Shown piece by piece: positions 52,959 through 62,750 of a stretch of 64,000 nt of DNA (positions are counted from its first letter, which is position 1; each line of letters begins with the position of its first letter). Origin of the DNA: Nocardia bovistercoris (GTDB lineage: Bacteria; Actinomycetota; Actinomycetes; Mycobacteriales; Mycobacteriaceae); the NCBI RefSeq assembly GCF_015674855.1, contig NZ_JADMLG010000011.1:238323-302322 (forward strand), given 5' to 3'. The notes beneath the pieces were generated by a model. That model was not told the DNA's origin and did not search any database. It saw only the letters and a list, made by a program, of their open reading frames with translations. The position numbers were made by a program, and so were the translations under genes.

Positions 52959-55900
52959 TCGAGGCTCTGGCCGCGGCACTGAACGGGCGGGCCGCCGAGC
53001 TGGACTGGCGAGATCTGGCCGATTCGCTGTGGCTGGCCGTCCACACACCCCGCTCGCCGGACGAACAGCACACCGAGCCCGTCGCCGCACCACCTCGACC
53101 CGACCCGCGGCGATTGTCGCCGAACCGTGAAAATGACCGGCTGCCAGGCGAGCTGCGGATCTCCGGCGCCCTGCGTCCGCTCCGACATCGTCGCCGCCCG
53201 AGTCGCAAGACCGGGGCCGACACCGCGCTGAACATCGACGAGACGGTCGAACATCACTGCCGGACCGGCGAACTGATCCCCATCGTCGAACCGGCCACCG
53301 AGCGTTGGTTCCGGGAGGCCGCCGTCGTGGTGGACGGGGGTCCGACCATGATCGTGTGGCGTGAAACGGTCGCCGCCTTCACCCGACTACTCACGCACGG
53401 AGGCGCTTTCGAACGAGTCACCCGGTGGACCCTCGACTGCGAGTCCGATCCACCGTTACTGCGCGATCGCAGTGGAACCGGCGGTCCCACCGGACAACTC
53501 GTCGACTACGCCGGGCGACGGCTGATCTTCCTGTTCAGCGACTGCGTTTCCGGCGCGTGGCGAGACAACCACGCGGCTTGGGACGCGCTCGAGCTGTGGG
53601 GCCGATACAACCCGGTGGTGCTCGTACAAACCCTGCCGTGGCGGCTGTGGCCCGCCACCGGACTCGCCTCCGGTGAGGTGACCGTATCGGGGTCCGGGCG
53701 CGGCGCTCCCAATCGGCTCCTGCGTGTGCGGTATCCCTGGTGGTCCACCGAGCAGCGCGCCACGGCCGCGGGCACGCCGGTCGTCACGCTCGACGAGTCC
53801 ATGCTGGGCGACTGGGCCCGCATGGTGATGGCGTGCGGTCGACTCTCGGTTCCTGGCGTCGTCGCACCCGCGCCGGAACAGTCACCGTTCGAGAGTCGGC
53901 CCGCGCGTTCGGATGTCGACCCGCGCGAGATCGTCGAGAACTTCCGCGCGACCGCCTCCGAACCCGCGAATCGGTTGGCCACGCTGCTCTCCGCCGTCGA
54001 GGTCGACCTGACGATCACCAGATTGATTCTGCGCGAACTCGTTCCGGGCGGACGGCAGGTTCACATCGCCGAAGTGCTCGCGAGCGGGCTGTTCCAGCGC
54101 CCGAATCCGAACACTCCGGACAGTTTCGAGTTCACCTCGCGAACGCGCGAGATTCTCAACCAATACCTGAGCAAGACCACCGCTCTGGACGTGTGGAGCA
54201 CTGTCGCGCCGCATCTGACGCGCACCGGCCGCCAGGGAACCTTCTCGGTCGTGCTCGAGCAGGCGGCGCGGAAAGCACAGCAGACCACGGCGATGGCTCG
54301 GATCGCCGGTGAGGTCGCCGACCGGCTCGGCATCGAACCGTGGAACGAGGCCCCACCCGACGCCGCGACGGCGGGGCCGTCGCAGCCAACGGGGGAATCT
54401 CGCCCGCTGACGGACTCGTCCGCGCAGCAGGAGCGACGCCGCGTCGAATTCCGCACCCGGCTGCTGACACGCGCCATGGGCAACTACGACAACAAGGGGT
54501 GGTGGTTCTGTGGGCGTCGCTCCGCACTGGCCGCCATCACCACCTGGCTGGGTTCTCCCGAACCCGATCGGTCGATGCTTGTGGTCACCGGTGCGCCCGG
54601 CTCGGGCAAGTCCGCGGTGCTCGGGCTCATCGCGGTACTCGCCGATGCCGAGTACCGCACCGACGCCGTCCGAGTCCTCGACCTGCCACCGGAGGTGATC
54701 CCGGCGGTGGGCGCTGTGCACGTGGCGATCTACGCGCAGAACCTGAGCGTGGATCAGGTGCGCGACGGCATCGCGGCCGCCGCGGGCGTGACAGCCGCCA
54801 CCGTCGACGAACTCGCCCGGGCCCTGGCGCGGCGGCCGACGGTGCTCACCGTTCTGATCGATGCCGTCGACGAGGCGACCGACGGCCATGCGGTGGCCAG
54901 AAAACTGTTACGCCCTCTGATCGATCGCGCGGAAGGCAGACTGCGCCTGCTGATCGGCGCGCGCCGATCCGTGCTCGAAGACCTCGGCGCGGGCCGTGAC
55001 ACGATCGATCTCGACTCGGACCGATACGCCGACCACGCCGCGACGATCGATTACATCGAACGGGTCCTGCGCGGATCGTTCCCCGGAACCGTCTACGCCG
55101 ATCGCGAACCGGAACAGGTCCGAGCGATCGCCACCGCGGTCGCCGATCAGGCCCGCGGATCATTCCTGGTCGCCATGCTCGTAGCCACCGCGCTGTCCGG
55201 CGCGGACACGATTCCGGACCCGGGCGATCCTCGGTGGCGTCGCAGCCTGCCGAGACTCCCCGGCGAGGCGATGGCGCGCGATCTACGTTCCCGGCTCGGC
55301 GACGCCGCGGACCGCGCTCGGAATCTCCTGCTTCCCCTGGCTTTCGCCGAAGGCCAAGGACTGCCGGACAAGGAACTGTGGGCGCCGCTGGCCGCGGGCA
55401 TCGCCGGTGTCGAATACAAACACGACGACTTGACCTGGCTCTTCCGCACGGCAGGCTCCTACGTGGTCGAAGCCCATGAAGCCGGATACTCGGCCTACCG
55501 CCTCCATCACCAAGCCTTGGCCGACCATCTCGCCACGGATCTGGCGCTCGACGTGGTGCACGCCAAGTTCGTCGAAGTCCTGCGCCTGCGCGTGCCGAGG
55601 CTGCCCGACGGCAGGCTCGACTGGTCCGGCGCGCACCCCTACATCCTGCGCCACTTGGCCACACACGCCGCTCACGCCGGGTTGGTGGACGAACTCGTGA
55701 CCGACACGGACTACCTCGTGCACGCCGAACCCACCGCCCTGCTCGCGGTCCTGAGCACCGTCGTCACCGCGCCCGCGCAGTTGACCCGAGCGGTGTACCG
55801 CTGCTCCGCCACACATCACCGCCGACTCCCGCCCGCGGGGCGCCGCCAAGTCCTCGCCGTCGATGCCGCCCGGTTCCAGGCCGGGGACCGACAAGAGCAA

Positions 55901-57787
55901 CTGAACCGCACCCTGGACTGGCCTGCCCGCTGGGCGACAGGCAATCTCGCCGATCCAGCACACCGAGCGACCTTCACCGGACATGTGGGCGCGGTGACCT
56001 CGGTGGCCTGCATGACCATCGAAGGCAGGCCGGTCGCCGTCACCGCCGGGCACGACCGGACGGTGCGCGTGTGGGACCTCGACGCGGAGCTCGAACGCGC
56101 CGTCCTCACCGGACACGCCGACTGGGTGACCGCGACGGCCTGCGCGGTCGTCGACGGCCGACCGGTCGCCGTCACCACCTCCTTCGACGCGACAGCGCGC
56201 GTATGGGACCTACGCACCGGCGCCGAAATCCTCGCATTCACCGCACACACCGACACCGTGACATCGGTGAGCACCACACTCGTCGACGGCCGACCGGTCG
56301 CCGTCACCACCTCCTTCGACGCGACAGCGCGCGTATGGGACCTACGCACCGGCGCCGAAATCCTCGCATTCACCGCACACACCGACACCGTGACATCGGT
56401 GAGCACCACACTCGTCGACGGGCGTCCGGTCGCCGTCACGACCGGACGCGATCGAACGGCGCGGATATGGGACCTGCGCACCGGCGCCGAAATCCTCGCA
56501 TTCACCGCACACACCGACTGGGTGACCGCGACGACCTGCACCGTCATCGACGGTCGCCCGGTCGCCATCACCACCTCCTACGATCGATCCGCGCGGGTGT
56601 GGGATCTGACGGCCGGGGTCGCGGTCGCGGAATTCACCGGACACAGCGACCCGGTGACCGCAGTGGCGTGTGCGTACATCGCCCACGAGCCTGTCGCTGT
56701 CACAACCTCTTACGATCGGCAGATCCGGATCTGGGATCCGCGGACCGGGATCGAGCGCGCGGCATTCACCGGACACACCAATTGGGTGAGCGCGGTGGCG
56801 TGTACCGGAGTCGACGGCCACCCGGTCGTCGTCACGGCGGGCTGGGACCAGAGCGTGCGCGTATGGGATCTCGATGTCTCGCACCACATGCGCAAGGCGT
56901 CCGTGCACACCGATCTCGTTCTCGCGGCGGCCGTGCACGCCGTGCCGGGATCCGGCCTGGCTGTCACCGCGGGCCGTGACGGCACCGCGCGGGTGTGGGA
57001 TCTGAGCGACGGTACCGAGCACACCGTCTTCACCGGCCACACGGACTGGGTCACGGCGGTGGCATGCGCCTGCGTCGACGGCGATCCGGTCGCGGTGACC
57101 ACCAGCCGCGACGACACCGTACGGGTATGGGACCCACGCACGGGGATCGAACGGACGAAATTCACCGGCCACACCCACTGGGTCACGGCCGTGGCATGCA
57201 CCAGCGTCGACGGCGATCCGGTCGCGGTGACCACCAGCCGCGACGACACCGTACGGGTATGGGACCCACGCACGGGGATCGAACGGACGATACTGACCGG
57301 GCACACCAATCCGCTGTGCGTGGCGTGCACGACGGTCGACGGCACTCCGGTCGCCGTCACCGCCGGTGACGATCGGACAGTACTGGTGTGGGACCTCCGA
57401 CTCGGCGTGCTCTCGAAGAAGCTCCACGGCCATACCGGTTCGGTGAATGCGGTGGCCTGCACCGATATCGACGGTGTGCCGCTCGCCGTGACCGCGGGCA
57501 AAGACAGCTCCGTACGGATCTGGGATCTGCGCTCCGGAACTCTCATCGGCACGTTGACCGGCCACACCGGGGCGGTCAACGGGGTAGCGTGCGCCGACAT
57601 CGACGGCACCCCGGTCGCCGTCACCGCAGGCGCCGACCAGTCCATACAGATCTGGAATCTCCGCACGATGTCTCCCGAGACGGTCATCGATTTCCCGACT
57701 CCGCAGCAAGTCGTTGCGGTGAGCGCGGAATCCGAGATCCTGCTCGCGCTCGGCAATGACATCGCCGTGCTCTCCCGGCGCTCGTGA
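52955..57787 (+). CDS. vWA-like / STAND NTPase / WD40 fusion protein
   Basis: A 1610-residue protein with three parts. Residues 100-330 show a vWA-like fold with a reduced metal site: Asp127 in VVVDGGPTM and Asp196 in LIFLFSDCVSG; relatives are annotated as SAV_2336-like. Residues 500-960 form a STAND-type NTPase: Walker A GAPGSGKS (546-553), Walker B LIDAVDEA (Asp636). From about 1005 to the end are 14 WD40 repeats (GHTDWVTAVA... VRVWDPRTG), enough for two seven-blade propellers. In STAND proteins the propeller senses a ligand and the NTPase switches. It is the last gene of the caspase operon. Confidence 0.88.
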   Translation: MIEALAAALNGRAAELDWRDLADSLWLAVHTPRSPDEQHTEPVAAPPRPDPRRLSPNRENDRLPGELRISGALRPLRHRRRPSRKTGADTALNIDETVEHHCRTGELIPIVEPATERWFREAAVVVDGGPTMIVWRETVAAFTRLLTHGGAFERVTRWTLDCESDPPLLRDRSGTGGPTGQLVDYAGRRLIFLFSDCVSGAWRDNHAAWDALELWGRYNPVVLVQTLPWRLWPATGLASGEVTVSGSGRGAPNRLLRVRYPWWSTEQRATAAGTPVVTLDESMLGDWARMVMACGRLSVPGVVAPAPEQSPFESRPARSDVDPREIVENFRATASEPANRLATLLSAVEVDLTITRLILRELVPGGRQVHIAEVLASGLFQRPNPNTPDSFEFTSRTREILNQYLSKTTALDVWSTVAPHLTRTGRQGTFSVVLEQAARKAQQTTAMARIAGEVADRLGIEPWNEAPPDAATAGPSQPTGESRPLTDSSAQQERRRVEFRTRLLTRAMGNYDNKGWWFCGRRSALAAITTWLGSPEPDRSMLVVTGAPGSGKSAVLGLIAVLADAEYRTDAVRVLDLPPEVIPAVGAVHVAIYAQNLSVDQVRDGIAAAAGVTAATVDELARALARRPTVLTVLIDAVDEATDGHAVARKLLRPLIDRAEGRLRLLIGARRSVLEDLGAGRDTIDLDSDRYADHAATIDYIERVLRGSFPGTVYADREPEQVRAIATAVADQARGSFLVAMLVATALSGADTIPDPGDPRWRRSLPRLPGEAMARDLRSRLGDAADRARNLLLPLAFAEGQGLPDKELWAPLAAGIAGVEYKHDDLTWLFRTAGSYVVEAHEAGYSAYRLHHQALADHLATDLALDVVHAKFVEVLRLRVPRLPDGRLDWSGAHPYILRHLATHAAHAGLVDELVTDTDYLVHAEPTALLAVLSTVVTAPAQLTRAVYRCSATHHRRLPPAGRRQVLAVDAARFQAGDRQEQLNRTLDWPARWATGNLADPAHRATFTGHVGAVTSVACMTIEGRPVAVTAGHDRTVRVWDLDAELERAVLTGHADWVTATACAVVDGRPVAVTTSFDATARVWDLRTGAEILAFTAHTDTVTSVSTTLVDGRPVAVTTSFDATARVWDLRTGAEILAFTAHTDTVTSVSTTLVDGRPVAVTTGRDRTARIWDLRTGAEILAFTAHTDWVTATTCTVIDGRPVAITTSYDRSARVWDLTAGVAVAEFTGHSDPVTAVACAYIAHEPVAVTTSYDRQIRIWDPRTGIERAAFTGHTNWVSAVACTGVDGHPVVVTAGWDQSVRVWDLDVSHHMRKASVHTDLVLAAAVHAVPGSGLAVTAGRDGTARVWDLSDGTEHTVFTGHTDWVTAVACACVDGDPVAVTTSRDDTVRVWDPRTGIERTKFTGHTHWVTAVACTSVDGDPVAVTTSRDDTVRVWDPRTGIERTILTGHTNPLCVACTTVDGTPVAVTAGDDRTVLVWDLRLGVLSKKLHGHTGSVNAVACTDIDGVPLAVTAGKDSSVRIWDLRSGTLIGTLTGHTGAVNGVACADIDGTPVAVTAGADQSIQIWNLRTMSPETVIDFPTPQQVVAVSAESEILLALGNDIAVLSRRS
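56149..56412 (+). repeat. Perfect 132-bp tandem duplication within WD40 coding region
   Basis: The 132 bases 56149-56280 are repeated without any change at 56281-56412. Each copy encodes one 44-residue blade ending ...TSVSTTL. Identity at third codon positions shows the duplication is very recent or maintained by conversion. Confidence 0.9.
57073..57290 (+). repeat. Second tandem WD40 DNA repeat, partly identical
   Basis: Bases 57073-57158 recur exactly at 57205-57290, again with a 132-base period; the remaining 46 bases of each unit differ. It looks like an older or partly converted duplication of a blade. Confidence 0.85.
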
Positions 57788-57959
57788 CCGGAACGACTCC
57801 GCCCGGCGCGGCAATGGACGGTGTTCGCGCAGCGCATCCACCGATCACCGGACAGTCGCGCCGCGAGGGAAGTTAAAGTAGCAAGATGTCGTCGCGACCA
57901 GCGGGTTCGAGCGAACGTGAAGAGGGCGTGCCTGGCCTCCGCAGCATCCCGGTCGGCCG

Positions 57960-58898
57960 ATGATCGCGGGTGTGCTGCGCGAGACCGCGGCCGACGAACG
58001 ACGGGTGGCGGTCACCCCCGCCGATGCGCGTCGGCTCGTCACGGCGGGCCTGGATGTGGTGGCGGAGACCGGCGCGGGCACGGGCGCCGGGTTCGACGAC
58101 AGTGCCTACGAGTGCGCCGGAGCCCGACTGGTCTCCGACCCGGCAACGGTTTTCCGGGCGGCCGATCTGGTCACCTGGGTGAAACCGCCGCTGTACGAAC
58201 TGGAATCGATGCCGCTACGGCCGGGGCACGTGCTGATCGGCTTCCAGGATCCGCTCGCACGTGCCGCATCGATCGCGCGGCTTCGGCGCCGCCGTGTGGA
58301 GTCGGTGGCATTCGAACAGGTGCCCGCGGACAGCGGGGAAGACATCGACGCGCTGTCGGCCATGAGCCGCATCGCGGGGGAGGTGGCCCATGAGGAAGGG
58401 CACGGTTTGTTGACAGCGAACGACCATGATCGCCCGGTGCGGACGTTGGTGCTCGGCTGCGGGCACGCGGGACTGGCCGCCCTCGCCGCCTCGGCGCGAC
58501 ACGGCGACGAGACGTTCGCCGTCGGACACAGGCCGGAACAACGACACCGGGCGATCCGACACGGCGCGAGCCGATTCCTTCTCGATCTCGAGATACCGGC
58601 ATTGCTCGCCGACGAACAGATCGATCTGATCATCTGCGCTGCGGTGCGCCGCGGGTCGCCCGCACCGATACTGCTCGGCGCCGCCGAGATCTCCGCGCTG
58701 CGGCCGGGAGCGGTGGTCGTCGATCTCGTCGGCAAAGCAGGCGGAAACTGCGTCGCCACGGAAATAAACGCGACGGTGTCACTTCCCGGCGGTGTCACCG
58801 TCACCCATCGCTCGAACTACCCGTCCCGCAGGCCCGTCACAGCGAGCCACGCCTACAGCGCCGCCGTGACGGCGATGCTTCTGACTCGACGCCGCTGA
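57960..58898 (+). CDS. AlaDH/PntA-like NAD(P)-binding protein
   Basis: A 312-residue protein related to alanine dehydrogenase and the alpha subunit of NAD(P) transhydrogenase. The N-terminal domain matches the substrate half (VLRETAADERRVAVTPADARRLVTAGLDV, ETGAGTGAGFDDSAYECAGA). The Rossmann part is VLGCGHAGLAALAASARHG, a GxGxxG variant. It is about 60 residues shorter than alanine dehydrogenase and lacks membrane helices, so it is not a full transhydrogenase. It is convergent with the ABC genes. Perhaps an amino-acid or imine oxidoreductase; the reaction is unknown. Confidence 0.72.
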   Translation: MIAGVLRETAADERRVAVTPADARRLVTAGLDVVAETGAGTGAGFDDSAYECAGARLVSDPATVFRAADLVTWVKPPLYELESMPLRPGHVLIGFQDPLARAASIARLRRRRVESVAFEQVPADSGEDIDALSAMSRIAGEVAHEEGHGLLTANDHDRPVRTLVLGCGHAGLAALAASARHGDETFAVGHRPEQRHRAIRHGASRFLLDLEIPALLADEQIDLIICAAVRRGSPAPILLGAAEISALRPGAVVVDLVGKAGGNCVATEINATVSLPGGVTVTHRSNYPSRRPVTASHAYSAAVTAMLLTRRR

Positions 58899-58916
58899 TA
58901 CCTCGCCGTTCGGCTT

Positions 58917-60905
58917 TCACGGACGGCCGCGCCGCGGCATCGAACGGGGAATCACCTCCGCGTAGGGCAGGTCCGTGTCTCCGCCGCCCTCGCCGCCGGT
59001 GACGGCGGCGGCGAACTGCGCGTTGTAGAGCAGGCTGTAGGCGCCCCGCGCCTCGAGTAGCGACTCGTGGGTGCCCTGTTCGACGATCTCGCCCTTCTGC
59101 ATCACGACGATGGTGTCGGCATCGCGAATCGTCGAGAGCCGGTGCGCGATGACGAAACTCGTGCGGTCCCGGCGCAGCGCCGCCATGGCGCGCTGAACCA
59201 GCACCTCGGTGCGGGTGTCGACGGAGCTGGTGGCCTCGTCCAGGATCAGAATCGACGGCTTGGCCAGGAAGGCTCGCGCGATCGTGATGAGCTGCTTCTC
59301 ACCGGCGCTGACACCGGAGCCCTCCTCGTCGATGACCGTCTCGTAGCCGTGCGGGAGCGTGTGCACGAACCGGTCGACGTACGCGGCGCGGGCCGCCTCG
59401 AGGATCTCGTCCTCGGTCGCATCCGGATCGCCGTAGGCGATGTTCTCGCGAATCGTGCCGCCGAACAGCCAGGTGTCCTGCAGCACCATGCCCATACCCG
59501 AGCGCAGCCGGTCGCGGGTGACGGCGGTGATGTCGACCTCATCGATGGTGATGGCGCCGGAATCCACCTCGTAGAACCGCATCAGCAGATTGACCAGGGT
59601 GGTCTTACCCGCGCCGGTCGGCCCAACGATGGCCACCACGTGCCCGGGTTCGGCCACCAGCGAGAGGTTTTCGATGACCGGGGTCTGCGCCTCGTAGCGG
59701 AAGGACACGTTCTCGAACGCCACCCGGCCGCGATCGATCCGCCGCGAATCCACCCGATCAGGATCCGGCGACTGTTCCTCGGCGTCGAGGATCTCGAAGA
59801 TGCGTTCGGCCGAAGCCACCGCCGACTGCATCAGGTTCATCATCGCGCCGATCTGGGTGAGCGGCTGGGTGAATCCGCGCGAGTACTGGATGAATGCCTG
59901 CACCTCGCCGAGCGACAGCCGGCCAGAGGCCACCCGCAGACCACCGACCACGGCGATCAGCACGTAGTTCAGGTTCCCGAGAAACATGATGGCGGGCATG
60001 GTCAGGCCCGAGATGAACTGCGACCTGAACGAAGAGTTGTAGAGCTTGTCGTTGGTCTCGGCGAACCGCTCGCCGACCTCGTTCCCGCGACCGAAGGCGC
60101 TGACCACCTCGTGGCCGGTGAAGGCTTCTTCGACATGCGCGTTGACCTCGCCGGTGAACTTCCACTGGTCCTTGAAGTACGGCTTGGAGCGCTTGGCGAT
60201 CTGCGCGGTCACCATGATCGCCAAAGGCACTGTCAGCAGCGCGATCAGGGCGAGCAGCCACGAGATCCAGAACATCATGATCAGGATGCCGATCACCGAC
60301 AGCACATTGATGATCAGCTGAGACATGGTCTGCTGCAAGGTCTGCGCGACATTGTCGACGTCATTGGTGACGCGGGAGAGCACGTCGCCGCGCGGCACGG
60401 AGTCGAAGTAGCGCAGCGGCAGCCGGTGCAGTTTGTCCTCGATCCGGGCGCGCAGCCGGTTCACGGTCCGGTTGATCACGATGATCAACAGCTGGGTCTG
60501 CAACCACTGGAACACCGAAGCGCCGATATAGAGGGCCAGCACCCCGGCCAGCACGTGCCCGACGGCCGTGAAATCGATTCCGGTGCCGGGTATCACGTCC
60601 ATTCCCGCCAACATGTCGGCGAAGGTGGTGTTGCCCTGTGCGCGCAGGTTTTCGACCACTTGGTCCTTGCTCTGCCCGGCGGGCAGCTGCTTGCCGACCA
60701 GACCGTCGAAGGTGAGATTGGTTGCTCTACCGAGGATCTGCGGACCGAGGGTGTTCAGCACCACCGACCCCACGGCCAGCAGGAAGACGACCACCAGGTA
60801 GGCCCGCTCGGGGGCGAGCATGCGCAGCAGACGCTCGAGCGAGGGACCGAAGGACTTCGCCTTCGCGCGCGGCGCACCGGGATCGGCGGCTCCGGGCCTG
60901 CTCAT
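58917..60905 (-). CDS. ABC exporter half, ATP-binding/permease
   Basis: A 662-residue half transporter: about six membrane helices in residues 40-350, then an ATPase domain with Walker A GPTGAGKTTL, signature VSAGEKQL and Walker B SILILDEATSSVD, followed by the H-loop VIAHRLS. The signature deviates from LSGGQ, as usual in one half of heterodimeric multidrug exporters. The first 35 residues are Pro/Lys-rich. It overlaps the upstream half transporter by four bases, so both chains are made together. Confidence 0.92.
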   Translation of the reverse strand: MSRPGAADPGAPRAKAKSFGPSLERLLRMLAPERAYLVVVFLLAVGSVVLNTLGPQILGRATNLTFDGLVGKQLPAGQSKDQVVENLRAQGNTTFADMLAGMDVIPGTGIDFTAVGHVLAGVLALYIGASVFQWLQTQLLIIVINRTVNRLRARIEDKLHRLPLRYFDSVPRGDVLSRVTNDVDNVAQTLQQTMSQLIINVLSVIGILIMMFWISWLLALIALLTVPLAIMVTAQIAKRSKPYFKDQWKFTGEVNAHVEEAFTGHEVVSAFGRGNEVGERFAETNDKLYNSSFRSQFISGLTMPAIMFLGNLNYVLIAVVGGLRVASGRLSLGEVQAFIQYSRGFTQPLTQIGAMMNLMQSAVASAERIFEILDAEEQSPDPDRVDSRRIDRGRVAFENVSFRYEAQTPVIENLSLVAEPGHVVAIVGPTGAGKTTLVNLLMRFYEVDSGAITIDEVDITAVTRDRLRSGMGMVLQDTWLFGGTIRENIAYGDPDATEDEILEAARAAYVDRFVHTLPHGYETVIDEEGSGVSAGEKQLITIARAFLAKPSILILDEATSSVDTRTEVLVQRAMAALRRDRTSFVIAHRLSTIRDADTIVVMQKGEIVEQGTHESLLEARGAYSLLYNAQFAAAVTGGEGGGDTDLPYAEVIPRSMPRRGRP

Positions 60906-62644
60906 CGCACCTCCTCCGCGCTGAACTGCGACTCCACGATCTCGCGGTAGTCGTTACAGTCCCGCAGCAATTGGTCGTGGGTGCCGATCCCGGCCATCGC
61001 GCCGTCCTCGAGCACCACTATCTGATCGGCCGAACGAATCGTCGAGATCCGCTGCGCCACGATGACGACCGACGCATCGGCGGTCTCCGGGCGCAGCGCC
61101 TCGCGCACCCGCGCGTCGGTGGTGACGTCCAGTGCCGAGAAGCAATCGTCGAACAGGTAGATCCTCGGTTTTCGCACCAGCGCGCGGGCGATGGCCAGGC
61201 GTTGACGTTGGCCACCGGAGACCGTCGTACCGCCCTGTGCCACCGGTGTATCCAGACCTCGCGGCATCTCGCGCACGAAGTCGGCGGCTTGCGCGATCTC
61301 CAACGCGTGCCAGAGCTCCTCGTCGGTCGCGTCGGGCTTGCCGTAGCGCAGATTCGAGGCCACCGTGCCGGAGAAAAGGTACGCCTTCTGCGGGACCAGG
61401 CCGATCTCCGAACGCAACGACTCCAGGGACAGCTGCCGCACATCTGTGCCGCCCACGAATACCGCGCCGCCGGTGACATCGATGAGTCGCGGAATCAGAT
61501 TGATCAGCGTGGTCTTGCCCGCACCGGTCGCTCCCACGATGGCGGTGGTGGCGCCCGGCGCGGTCCGGAATCGGATATCCCGCAACACCGGCTTGTCCGC
61601 GCCGGGGAACTTGAACTCGGCGAAGGACAGGTCGACGGTGCCGGGATCGCTCTTGAACGGTTGCGGCACAGGGGGATCGGCCACCGAGGACTCGGTGGCG
61701 AGCACCACGCCGATGCGCTCGGCCGAGACCGCGGCCCTCGGCGCCGTCACGGCGAGCAAGGAGGCCATGATGACCGCCGTCAGGATCTGCATGATGTAGG
61801 CCAGCATCGCGGTCAGCACGCCGATCTGCATCTCCCCCTCGTCGATGGCGTGCCCCCCGAACCAGATAACGCCGACCGTTGTCAGGTTCGAGATCAGCAT
61901 GACCACAGGGAACATGAGCGACACGTACTTGCCGACATAGAGCGACTGCCGGGTCAGCTCGGTATTGGCGACCCCGAAACGCCGGGTCTCCTGCCGCTCC
62001 CGCACGAACGCGCGCACCACGCGGATTCCGGTGATCTGTTCGCGCAGTACCCGGTTCACCGCATCGATACGGACCTGCACGCGTCGGAAGCCCGGCACCA
62101 TGCGGCTGATGATGAAGCCCATCGAAAGACCGAGCGCGGGCACCGCGATCAACAGCAGCCAGGTCAGCTGCGAACTCTGGCGCAGCGCCATGAAGATGCC
62201 GCCGAGGCAGGTGATCGGGGCCATGACCAGGATCGAGGTGCCCATGACGATGAGCAGTTGCACCTGGCCGACGTCATTGGTACAGCGCGTGATGAGCGAC
62301 GGCGCTCCGAACACGCCGACCTCCCGCGCGGAAAAGGTGCCGACTCGGCGCAGCAGAGCCGCACGCATATCGCGGCCCGCGCCCATCGCGGCCTGCGCGC
62401 CCAGGTACACCGAAATGGTCTGGGCCACGATCTGAATGCCCGCGACCAGCAGCATCCAGTTCCCGCTCGACCAGATATAGCCGATATCGCCCTTGGTGAC
62501 GCCGTTGTCGATGATGTCGGCGTTCAGCGTCGGCAGATCCAGCGTGGCGATGACCGAGATCAGCTGGAATACCACGACCCCCGCCAACTGTTTACGGTAA
62601 GGCTCCAGAAAGGTGCGCAGCAGTCGGAACAGCACCGTTGTCAC
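60902..62644 (-). CDS. ABC exporter half, ATP-binding/permease
   Basis: A 580-residue half transporter and the partner of the downstream gene. About six membrane helices occupy residues 15-310 (VVVFQLISVIATLDLP, LVAGIQIVAQTISVYLG and others). The ATPase domain has Walker A GATGAGKTTL, signature VSGGQRQRLAIARAL, Walker B YLFDDCFSALD and H-loop VAQRIST (Gln in place of the usual His region). The Asp in place of the catalytic Glu after Walker B suggests this site hydrolyses ATP poorly, as in other heterodimeric exporters. Substrate unknown. Confidence 0.92.
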   Translation of the reverse strand: MTTVLFRLLRTFLEPYRKQLAGVVVFQLISVIATLDLPTLNADIIDNGVTKGDIGYIWSSGNWMLLVAGIQIVAQTISVYLGAQAAMGAGRDMRAALLRRVGTFSAREVGVFGAPSLITRCTNDVGQVQLLIVMGTSILVMAPITCLGGIFMALRQSSQLTWLLLIAVPALGLSMGFIISRMVPGFRRVQVRIDAVNRVLREQITGIRVVRAFVRERQETRRFGVANTELTRQSLYVGKYVSLMFPVVMLISNLTTVGVIWFGGHAIDEGEMQIGVLTAMLAYIMQILTAVIMASLLAVTAPRAAVSAERIGVVLATESSVADPPVPQPFKSDPGTVDLSFAEFKFPGADKPVLRDIRFRTAPGATTAIVGATGAGKTTLINLIPRLIDVTGGAVFVGGTDVRQLSLESLRSEIGLVPQKAYLFSGTVASNLRYGKPDATDEELWHALEIAQAADFVREMPRGLDTPVAQGGTTVSGGQRQRLAIARALVRKPRIYLFDDCFSALDVTTDARVREALRPETADASVVIVAQRISTIRSADQIVVLEDGAMAGIGTHDQLLRDCNDYREIVESQFSAEEVR

Positions 62645-62750
62645 CGAACCATCTGAGACGAATCACGGAAGAGCACTCGAAACCAACTCCTTTTCGATGA
62701 GCCGAAAGTCTTCACCGACGCCGAGAACAGGCCGTCCGGAATGTTCACCG

